Of a stretch of 34,740 nt of DNA, positions 27,501-34,465 are shown one piece after another. The DNA lies in contig NZ_FPBY01000014.1 of the NCBI RefSeq assembly GCF_900116755.1, forward strand, positions 1-34,740, in the 5' to 3' direction. The notes under the pieces were generated by a model that saw nothing but the letters and a program-made list of their open reading frames with translations, had not been told where the DNA came from and did not search any database. This DNA comes from Clostridium sp. DSM 8431 (GTDB taxonomy: Bacteria; Bacillota; Clostridia; Clostridiales; Clostridiaceae). Every line of letters starts with the position of its first letter. The first letter of the stretch is position 1. The position numbers and the translations under genes were made by a program.

Positions 27501-27613
27501 TTGATACAATAGTTAGTTTAGGAGAAATGTTCCTTTTTACAATTGAATGTTTAATTGAAAATAATTTAGATGAATATAGCAGTATTAATGAATTAGTAAT
27601 AAGTAATATGTAG
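24575..27613 (+). CDS. NRPS-2: A (Val), PCP, C
   Basis: Nonribosomal peptide synthetase of 1012 aa, starting directly with an A domain, as initiation modules do. The A domain (about 1-500) has FTSGTTGVPKG, GYGPTECTT, YKTGDLVK and NGKIDYK. The residues read from FDASTFDVW (D190) give DAFWIGGTFK, identical to the valine code as I remember it. The PCP has GVDSL with S537. A full condensation domain follows (about 605-1012) with the intact catalytic motif YHHIIVDG (H712, H713, D717, G718). GGGGAGG precedes the ATG, 3 nt after ATP-grasp 2. Because the C domain sits at the C-terminus, Val should be passed to the next protein, where Ser is the acceptor. No epimerase domain is visible. Confidence 0.93.
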   Translation: MGNTIRSRINYIVDKYKNYTAIINGEEVLTYEKLNEEKELLSSNLLKYGIKAQDRVGILCSEKRNWITSMLGVLNIGAVYIPLDINNSEEYIEKLAQNVGMKLILTDKDIDFSFVDTKNILNLESIEDDYEVQEFKEDSLAYIMFTSGTTGVPKGVGVTHGNIINLTVDSNYVKLDSNVRMLQTGAPTFDASTFDVWGTLLNGGTLILIEGKRVTDLKYLESVINKHEVTTMWLTSPLFSIAAEKNPKGFKGVKELIVGGDVVNPDHVDKVLDVCDGITIFNGYGPTECTTFSTVYKISDKNNGQVIPIGKPIKNTFVYILDEDFNIVEDGEIGELFIGGKGVSKGYIENEELNNERFIDNPFGEGKLYKTGDLVKADNDGNVYFLGRKDRQVKIRGYRIELDAVEVLLKKINHIDKAVTCAVTNMQGGKEICTCVTLNDGIELTEGEIRKEFSEVAPSHIVLSQIKILESLPINKNGKIDYKQIKELFESKSTDEDEEACEFETKEEALIADIIRKRTGFKIDDVSISFFELGVDSLMAVYLASDISEEFKVEINPMDILMNATIGELVEFINLQPKEIIETSNKSFSLKKKLPILNQQKPIFIDFSVNPDSVKYNIPLLSKLPSEIDIDLLIESIHKLVSRHDALKVKFSMEGLDMFQTIEDDIEFKIERINGTPDLDKLIRPFNLKEELPFRFSIIENGKDKWLFMDYHHIIVDGFSLKLIIKELNNFYYKGNNKELISNYANLVEEALNSYENNKENCNKYYEEYFEGFNEMDELPLDKVQKGNSYRKNSCYKFKIDKDITSRFKKWCQKINITTFEGLMIGYTGFLHTITGSSDVVFATPSRNYSDEKSDEIISMLTNTVWIYSNIKDDEKISSYITRFVHDLREVQKYKDVSVDFIYNLRNKNNSQKSNLTDTLIAYHSWNDINTELFGEAVKAKPISPRDGMFLLNMQIFDDESTLDIEWEYMEDAFELDTIVSLGEMFLFTIECLIENNLDEYSSINELVISNM

Positions 27614-27642
27614 AAAAAAATATATGAGCAAAGGAGAGAAAT

Positions 27643-30600
27643 ATGATAAATAAAAGCAAAACTAAGGGGCAGAAAAAGATATTGGCAGCAACTATGCCAA
27701 AAGCAAATAAATTCTGGAAAAATAAATTAGAAGGAGCTATTCCTACTAAATTATTGCCAGACTTTCATAATGTAAATGAAGAGAGTGAAGTTAAGTATCA
27801 CTTAGCATCTTTAAAAATAGAAAATGAATTATGTAAAAAACTTATTAAAGCCTTTAAAACTGAGGAAGATAAAATAGATAATATTTTTGCAGGAGCAGTA
27901 ATTTCTTATATTTTTACTTCTTATAATGGAGTAAATGAAGATATATTACTTCAATATAATTCTAATATAAATAATGTAGAAGTACCTTTAAGAATTTTTT
28001 TAGATGAAGATGCTACAGCTGAAAACCTATTTAATAATGTAAAAACTTATATAGAAGATGCAAAGCAGTATCAAAAATATCCTGTTGATCTATTAGTTGA
28101 TAACATTAATTTAGAAGTAAGAATAGCTAATTTATCAGATTATAAAGAAAGTAATTTAGATGAATCTATAAATCTTGAATTTTGTTTTTTATTAGATGAT
28201 AGTGGAAATTATAATCTTAAAGTAATGGGGAATTCTTCTTATTATTTGCTAAACTCAATAAAAGATATGGCTGACAAAATAAAATTAATGCTTGAATCTT
28301 TTGCAGAAAATGTGCAAGAAAATGTTCTTCAAATTAATTTACTTTCAGAAAATGATAATCATATATATAGTTTATTAAATACAACTGAAGCACCATTTTC
28401 TCATGATATGTCATTAGTAGATTTAATTAAGAGAACTTTTGAAAAATATCCAGATAAATGTGCAATACTAGATAATGGAAAGAATATAACATTTGCTGAA
28501 TTTCAAAAGATGGCAGAAAAGGTTGCAGCTTTTGTTTCAGAAGTAAGTACAAGTGAAGATTTAATAATTGGTATACTTTGTGATAGATCAGTAGACTTCT
28601 TAGCAGGGGTATATGGAATTCTTTTATCAGGAAAAGCATACTTACCTTTAGATACTAAAGCACCTAATACAAGAAATGAAACAATTTTAAAACAAAGCTC
28701 TACAGGAATAATTATATATGAAGAAAAATATGAAGATAAGGTACCTGACATTGTAAAAGGATACTCAATATCAGAAGTTAAAAGCTCTGAATATGAATAT
28801 AAAAATGTAGATGTTAAACCAGAGGATTTAGCTTATATTATTTTCACATCAGGTTCTACAGGATTACCTAAAGGGGTATGTGTAAATCAAAGAAGTGCAG
28901 TTAATCGTATAGAATGGATGAATAAGAGTTTTCCGCTAAAGGAAGATGATGTTATTATGCAAAAGACAGTAGCAACTTTTGATGTTTCAGTATGGGAACT
29001 TTTCTGGTGGGCAATTGTAGGTGAAAAAGTAACATTGCTTCCAGCAGGACAAGAAGCTAACCCAGAAGTAATTATTGAAACAATTGAAAAAAATTCAGTA
29101 ACAACTATGCACTTTGTTCCATCGATGTTAAATGCTTTTCTTGATTATGTAAAGAGCACTAATTCTATAAATAGAATAAAAAGCTTAAGAAGAGTATTTA
29201 GTAGTGGAGAAGCTTTAAGTCCAAATCATGTACAAAAATTTTATGAGTTATTTGACAGCGCTAAGTTAATCAATTTATATGGACCTACTGAAGCAACTGT
29301 GGATGTATCTTGTCATGTGACAAAACAGGGGGAAAACCCAATACCAATAGGTAAACCTATTGATAATATTAGATTATATATTGTAGATTCAAAACATAAT
29401 AAACGTCCTATAGGCATGGTTGGTGAATTATGTATTGCAGGTGTTGGAGTTTCTAATGGGTATATAAATGATGAGGTTAGAACTAATGAAAGATTTGTAT
29501 CTATGCCATCATTAGATGAAGAAAGAGTTTACTTAACTGGAGACTTAGCTAGAATAAGACAAGATAACACTATTGAATACTTTGGAAGAAATGATAGACA
29601 GGTAAAGGTACGCGGATTTAGAATTGAATTAGGAGAAGTTGAATCAGCATTTACTAAACAAAGTTATGTTAGTGATGTTGTAGTTATAACAAATGTAGGA
29701 ACAGATAATATAGTTCATTTATTAACATATGTTATTTTAAATGATAAGAGTGTTTCAAAAGATCAAATAATGAAAGATATTTCTGCTCTTTTACCAAAGT
29801 ACATGGTGCCAGATAACATAACAATTTTAGATGCTATTCCACTTACTGCAAATGGTAAGGCTGATAGAAAAGCATTATTAAAATTAAATGGTAATAGAAA
29901 AAATGAAAATAAAATATTACCATCTACCCAAGAAGAGAAGATACTTGCACAAATATGGCAAGAAGTACTTGGAATTGATGAAGTTGGAGTAAATGATAAC
30001 TTCTTTGAACTTGGAGGAAACTCAATTAATTTCGTTTCAGTACTAGCCTTAGCTAATGCAAAAGGATTGAAATTTACTTTCCCACAATTATTTAAAAATC
30101 CTACAATAGTAGATTTATTAAATAGTTCTTCTGAAGATGATGAAACTCAAGAAGAATTTAAAGAAATAGACAATTTTGAATTAATTTCCAAAGAAGATAA
30201 AGCTAAGATGCCTGAATATATTGAAGATGCATATCCTATGGCTATGCTTCAGTCTGGTTTAGTATATCAAAGTACAATTATGGAAGGTGATAATAACTAT
30301 CATGATATTGTTTCTTATACGATAAGGGGTCAAATAAATGTTGATTTATTTAAGAAAGCAGTAGAAAAGCTTGTAGAAACTCAACCTATATTTAGAACAA
30401 GCTATGACTTAGACAATTTTTCAGAATATCTTCAACTTGTTCACAAAAAGGTTGAAAAGTTACCTTTAAATGTATATGATTTACGTGGCTTAAAGACAGA
30501 AGAAGAAAAAGAAGAAATGTATCAGCAATGGTTCTGGAAAGAACAACATAGAGCATTTAATTGGAGTACACCAGGATTAGTACAACTTCACATTCATATA

Positions 30601-32649
30601 TTAAGTGATGATTCTTATAAATACAGTATAAGCCAACACAACTCTGCATTAGATGGATGGAGTATGAATAAAGTTCATACATTCTTATTTGAAACTTATT
30701 TTGATTTATTAAATGGAAAAGATAGTTTTGAAAATAAGCTAGGAAGTAATAATCATAATAAGACATTTATTTATCTTGAACAAAAAGCATTAAAATCAGA
30801 TAAAGTTAAGAAGTTCTGGAAAGATAAATTAGAAAATGTATCTGATGGAAAAATACCAAGAAGAAGAGAAGCTGATAAGAGCAAAGGAAATGAAGTAATA
30901 TTCCATGATATTGAACTACCACAGGGATTATCAGAAAAAATAATTAATTTAGCAAATGAATTAAAAGTCCCAGTAAAAGATATATTATTAGCATCTCATG
31001 TTAAGTTTATTTCACTATTAACAAAAAATAATGATGTATTTACAGGGTATGAAATAGGTGGGAGACCTGAGTTATTAGGAGCTGAACATGCTTTAGGAGT
31101 CTTCTTAAATACTATGCCTTTCCGTGTAGTATTAGATAAAAATGCATCATGGAAAGAATTAATTCAAAGTGTATATAATAGTGAAGGAGAATTTTTACCA
31201 TATAGAAGATATCCTATGGCAAAAGTCAAAGAGGATATGAATAATAGAGGAATATTATTTGAAACAGTATTTAACTTTACACATTTTTATTCATTAAAGA
31301 GACTTAGAGATTTACCAGGTTTTGATATGATAGATGTTAGAGCAGCAGCTATAACAGAATTCCCACTTAGAGTTGAATATTCAAGACACTTCTATAATGA
31401 TCAAGTTGAGCTAAGTTTACACTATCATACAGGAAAATATGACGAGGAAGATATAAGAGATTTTGGACAAGTATTTATTGAAATATTAGAAAGTATGGTA
31501 TACAAAACTAATGAAAAACATGATGACTTAAAGGTTCAAAATTATTTAGATAAGTTTAATCTTTATTTTGAAGATGAAAAAGAAGTAGAAGTTAAAGAGG
31601 ATCTTGAAGATAATGCACTAGATAAAAAACTAATGAATCCTGAATTTTTAGAAACTGTAGAAAAGATAAAAAATATTTGGGCAAATATCTTAAAGATATC
31701 AAAAGATGATATTTCATTAAAAGATGATTTCTTCTTAATAGGAGGAAATTCACTTGCAGCATTAAAGGCATCATTGTTCTTCCAAAAGAAAGTATCGTTA
31801 AAAACATTAATGAAAAAATCTAAGCTTTATGAACTTGCAGAAGAAATTATGAGCAGTAATTCTAATGAAGTTGAAGATACTAATATTCTTCATTGCTTAA
31901 CTAAAGCAACAACATCAAAATTAAATATAATATTCTTACCATATGCAGGAGGAAATTCAATTAACTTTATGGCTATAGCTAAGGAAATTGAAAAACATAA
32001 TGTAGATATTTCTGTTTTTGCAGCAGAACTTCCAGGACATGATGCTAATGTAAAGGGCAAATTTACTAATTTTGATAAAACAACAAAAATGTTAGCTAAT
32101 GAAATTCAAGCAAAGATGAAAGATAAAGAATATATTATATGGGGACATTGTGTAGGAACTTCACTAGCTTTATCAGTAACAAATGAGCTAGAAAAAAGAG
32201 GGGAAAAACCTAAGAAATTATATTTAGCAGGTAAGGTATTTAATAATCCAGAAGAGTTTTTAGATAAGCTAGAAAGAGCTAAAGATTTAAAATTTGATGA
32301 TATAAGAGAGCTATATAATGAGTGGAGTGGATCTAATGAATTATCAAGCTTAGGTGAAGAATATGAAAATAACTTGGTGGAAATTTTCAAACATGATTCA
32401 AATGAGTCTAATAAATTCTTATATTCACTTTGGAATAAAAATAGTGGTATAAGATTAAAAACACCAGCTGTTATTGCAATAACTAAAGATGATACTATAA
32501 CAGAAACTTATGAAAAAGACTGGAAGATATGGGGAAGATGGATTGAATCTGTTGATTTAAAGACATTTGATAAAGGCGGGCATTATTTCTTAAATACAAT
32601 AGAATCAGAAGTTACTAAATATCTTTTTGAAGATAATAATATAAAATAA
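27643..32649 (+). CDS. NRPS-3: C-lobe, A (Ser), PCP, C (HN motif), PCP, TE (Cys)
   Basis: Terminal synthetase of 1668 aa. Residues 1-240 match only the second lobe of a condensation domain (FWKNKLEGAIPTKL onward) and lack the lobe with HHxxxDG. The A domain (about 250-760) reads DVWHFSLVDK from FDVSVWEL (D447), a serine code. PCP-1 has GGNS (S794). The next C domain (about 865-1300) reads SQHNSALDGWS: the second, catalytic His is Asn1000. PCP-2 has GGNSL (S1370) but no A domain to load it. The TE (about 1425-1668) has WGHCVGT with Cys1503 as nucleophile, a candidate acid at D1616/D1617, and His1647. AAAGGAGAG precedes the ATG. Cys thioesterases are known from beta-lactone (ObiF) and beta-lactam (SulM) assembly lines. 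What loads PCP-2 is not shown; trans-loading by the Thr A domain is a guess. Confidence 0.94.
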   Translation: MINKSKTKGQKKILAATMPKANKFWKNKLEGAIPTKLLPDFHNVNEESEVKYHLASLKIENELCKKLIKAFKTEEDKIDNIFAGAVISYIFTSYNGVNEDILLQYNSNINNVEVPLRIFLDEDATAENLFNNVKTYIEDAKQYQKYPVDLLVDNINLEVRIANLSDYKESNLDESINLEFCFLLDDSGNYNLKVMGNSSYYLLNSIKDMADKIKLMLESFAENVQENVLQINLLSENDNHIYSLLNTTEAPFSHDMSLVDLIKRTFEKYPDKCAILDNGKNITFAEFQKMAEKVAAFVSEVSTSEDLIIGILCDRSVDFLAGVYGILLSGKAYLPLDTKAPNTRNETILKQSSTGIIIYEEKYEDKVPDIVKGYSISEVKSSEYEYKNVDVKPEDLAYIIFTSGSTGLPKGVCVNQRSAVNRIEWMNKSFPLKEDDVIMQKTVATFDVSVWELFWWAIVGEKVTLLPAGQEANPEVIIETIEKNSVTTMHFVPSMLNAFLDYVKSTNSINRIKSLRRVFSSGEALSPNHVQKFYELFDSAKLINLYGPTEATVDVSCHVTKQGENPIPIGKPIDNIRLYIVDSKHNKRPIGMVGELCIAGVGVSNGYINDEVRTNERFVSMPSLDEERVYLTGDLARIRQDNTIEYFGRNDRQVKVRGFRIELGEVESAFTKQSYVSDVVVITNVGTDNIVHLLTYVILNDKSVSKDQIMKDISALLPKYMVPDNITILDAIPLTANGKADRKALLKLNGNRKNENKILPSTQEEKILAQIWQEVLGIDEVGVNDNFFELGGNSINFVSVLALANAKGLKFTFPQLFKNPTIVDLLNSSSEDDETQEEFKEIDNFELISKEDKAKMPEYIEDAYPMAMLQSGLVYQSTIMEGDNNYHDIVSYTIRGQINVDLFKKAVEKLVETQPIFRTSYDLDNFSEYLQLVHKKVEKLPLNVYDLRGLKTEEEKEEMYQQWFWKEQHRAFNWSTPGLVQLHIHILSDDSYKYSISQHNSALDGWSMNKVHTFLFETYFDLLNGKDSFENKLGSNNHNKTFIYLEQKALKSDKVKKFWKDKLENVSDGKIPRRREADKSKGNEVIFHDIELPQGLSEKIINLANELKVPVKDILLASHVKFISLLTKNNDVFTGYEIGGRPELLGAEHALGVFLNTMPFRVVLDKNASWKELIQSVYNSEGEFLPYRRYPMAKVKEDMNNRGILFETVFNFTHFYSLKRLRDLPGFDMIDVRAAAITEFPLRVEYSRHFYNDQVELSLHYHTGKYDEEDIRDFGQVFIEILESMVYKTNEKHDDLKVQNYLDKFNLYFEDEKEVEVKEDLEDNALDKKLMNPEFLETVEKIKNIWANILKISKDDISLKDDFFLIGGNSLAALKASLFFQKKVSLKTLMKKSKLYELAEEIMSSNSNEVEDTNILHCLTKATTSKLNIIFLPYAGGNSINFMAIAKEIEKHNVDISVFAAELPGHDANVKGKFTNFDKTTKMLANEIQAKMKDKEYIIWGHCVGTSLALSVTNELEKRGEKPKKLYLAGKVFNNPEEFLDKLERAKDLKFDDIRELYNEWSGSNELSSLGEEYENNLVEIFKHDSNESNKFLYSLWNKNSGIRLKTPAVIAITKDDTITETYEKDWKIWGRWIESVDLKTFDKGGHYFLNTIESEVTKYLFEDNNIK

Positions 32650-32665
32650 TAAATCTTAAATAAAA

Positions 32666-32712
32666 AAACAAGTATTCAATTTATCAATATAAGTATAAAT
32701 GAATACTTGTTT
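32666..32712. terminator. Hairpin between NRPS-3 and the nitrilase gene
   Basis: AAACAAGTATTCA pairs perfectly with TGAATACTTGTTT (13 bp) around a 21-nt loop; the right arm ends in TTT followed by C. It could be a partial terminator that sets the boundary of the NRPS operon or lowers expression of the next gene. Confidence 0.55.
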
Positions 32713-32749
32713 CTAGGTAAAAATATTTATATTGAAGGAAGTGTAGATA

Positions 32750-33589
32750 ATGAATTCTAACATTAATGTTTATCCTAAAAGCACACTTAGAATTGCTTTA
32801 GCACAGGTTAAATCAGAGGATGGAAATATAACTAAAAATATTGATAAGGCAGTTAAGATAATAAAAAATGCAGCTAAAGAAGGAGCTAAAATAGTTGCCT
32901 TTCCAGAAAAGTTTCTTACAGGATATGTTCCTGAATTAGTTGAAACGAATATTGAAAAATATACTGTATTTAAAAATGACAGTAGATTAGAGGCTATACA
33001 TAATGCATGTAGAGAAAATAAAATATATGCAATTGTGGGAACGCCATTAAAAGATAAGGATGATATATTTATTTCATCAATTATTATTGATGCAGATGGT
33101 AAAGAAATTGATACATATAATAAAACTCATTTATTTTATACTGAGAAATCCTTGTTTAAGAATGATAGTAGGCTTTGCATATTAAACATAGATGATTGGA
33201 AAATAGGGCTTGGTATATGCTATGATTCAGGCTTCCCAGAACATTCACGTGCCTTAGCAAAGGCAGGATGTCAAGTTTATTTAGTAAGTGCATTATTCAG
33301 CAAAGGTAATGGATATTCAGAATCAAGAATATGGTTTCCAGCAAGAGCACTAGATAATACAATTTATACAGCTATGTGCAATTACGTTGGAAAAACAGGA
33401 GTCTGGGATACTGCAGGAAGTAGCGGAGTATGGAACCCTTTAGGAAAGTTAGTTAAGGAAGCTTCTAAGGATGAAGAAGAACTTTTAATTGTAGACTTAG
33501 ATCCAAGTAAATTAAAAGAAGCTAGAGAAGGGGAATTAATGCTTCAGGATTCATTTGATATAAACTATAGCTTTAATGAATTAATATGA
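32750..33589 (+). CDS. Carbon-nitrogen hydrolase (nitrilase superfamily)
   Basis: Hydrolyses an amide or nitrile C-N bond through a Cys thioester. The 279-aa protein has the full Glu-Lys-Cys triad: E53 (AFPEKFLTGY), K125 (YNKTHLF) and C157 (GICYDSGFPE). The RALAKAGCQVYLVSALF segment after the Cys is typical of the family. GGAAG lies 8-9 nt before the ATG. It is on the same strand 100 nt after NRPS-3 but beyond a strong hairpin, so membership in the cluster is uncertain. If it belongs, it could trim an amide from the peptide or handle glutamine/asparagine-type substrates. Otherwise it is a house-keeping omega-amidase-like enzyme. Confidence 0.9.
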   Translation: MNSNINVYPKSTLRIALAQVKSEDGNITKNIDKAVKIIKNAAKEGAKIVAFPEKFLTGYVPELVETNIEKYTVFKNDSRLEAIHNACRENKIYAIVGTPLKDKDDIFISSIIIDADGKEIDTYNKTHLFYTEKSLFKNDSRLCILNIDDWKIGLGICYDSGFPEHSRALAKAGCQVYLVSALFSKGNGYSESRIWFPARALDNTIYTAMCNYVGKTGVWDTAGSSGVWNPLGKLVKEASKDEEELLIVDLDPSKLKEAREGELMLQDSFDINYSFNELI

Positions 33590-33801
33590 GGATTTCAATT
33601 ATAGGTGCCAGTGGTTCTGGAAAGACATATGTATCAAAGATTCTTGAATCATTTTAAAAATTATATAAGTGGAATAAGTCTTATTATAATAAAAAACTTT
33701 CCCTTATACTTGATTTTTTAGAGCCGTATAAAAGTAAAGTTATAATGGTCAAAAGAGCTTCTCAATTAGTTAAATATTTAAGGCAAATGGATAAAATATA
33801 G
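33586..33801 (+). pseudogene. Small P-loop kinase (topology-modulation-protein-like), internally deleted
   Basis: The ATG overlaps the nitrilase stop (ATGA). The frame gives MRISIIGASGSGKTYVSKIL, with a Walker A motif GASGSGKT, then meets a TAA after 23 residues. In the same frame beyond the stop comes YKWNKSYYNKKLSLILDFLE and a tail ending in RQMDKI. This resembles, from memory, the C-terminal part of the adenylate-kinase-like topology modulation proteins, which are about 170 aa. The middle (about 100 residues) is missing, so an in-frame deletion with a stop at the junction is the simplest reading. The protein cannot be functional. Confidence 0.65.
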
Positions 33802-33834
33802 CTTAAAGCTACCTAAAATGTAAGTTTTATTATT

Positions 33835-33876
33835 AAAAAGCTGACTTCTGCATTTTGTAGAAATCAGCTTTTTGCC
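33835..33876. terminator. Bidirectional terminator between convergent genes
   Basis: AAAAAGCTGA pairs with TCAGCTTTTT, with an inner TTCTGC/GTAGAA extension. It has an A-run on one side and a T-run on the other, so it can end transcription from the nitrilase side and from the minus-strand gene. Confidence 0.82.
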
Positions 33877-33895
33877 ATGAAAAAACTCTTTTTTA

Positions 33896-34210
33896 TTAAT
33901 CTTCAAGCCCAGTATTACTGGTATTTGTTCTTGAGCTTATATCGATTTGTCCTTTCTCACTTTCTAAAGTATGATATTTTTCTCCATCACTTTTAGCATT
34001 AATTGCATCTAACAAAAGATTTTGTTTATTTGTTGTTTCTTTAGGATAGGTATAAGATAATATTTCTTCATTTGACAACTGATCATTTATTTTAATATCA
34101 CCAAGGTTTTTATTAAGGGATGAAATACTATTTATATTATCATTGTCAGTTACATGAGTTTTTGCTAAATGAGATAGAACTCCAATTTGGTTTCCATTTT
34201 TATCTTGCAT
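33896..34210 (-). CDS. Hypothetical hydrophilic protein
   Basis: Not recognised. A 104-aa minus-strand frame rich in Asn, Ser, Asp and Lys, with no Cys, no membrane segment and no named motif. It begins MQDKNGNQIGVLSHLAKTHV and ends SSRTNTSNTGLED. I chose the second ATG (34210) because GAGGAG ends 9 nt before it; the ATG at 34219 directly abuts that RBS. It faces the nitrilase unit across a bidirectional terminator, which supports a real transcription unit. The low-complexity polar composition suggests a flexible or small structural protein. No function is proposed. Confidence 0.65.
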   Translation of the reverse strand: MQDKNGNQIGVLSHLAKTHVTDNDNINSISSLNKNLGDIKINDQLSNEEILSYTYPKETTNKQNLLLDAINAKSDGEKYHTLESEKGQIDISSRTNTSNTGLED

Positions 34211-34465
34211 TTGAATCATCTCCTCGATTTTTTAATTATTATTTGCATCTTAAAGGAGATTTATTTATAATATCTTATTATATTATCATTTTATTTACAA
34301 ATATATCAGATTATAAAATTAATTATAATAATATGTCTTATTTTTTTCATTAAGATATTATGATATAATTTATATATAAAAAAATAAGGAGGAAGTCTAT
34401 AGTTAATAAAAAAGTGTACAAATGTGTTTGAAAATGTTAATATGTACCCGAGAGGTGAGATTAAC

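Noticed and set aside
20536-32649. Epimerase, methyltransferase, reductase or heterocyclisation domains in the NRPSs
   Set aside because: No such motifs (for example DxxxxD cyclisation signature or a terminal NAD(P)-binding reductase) were visible.
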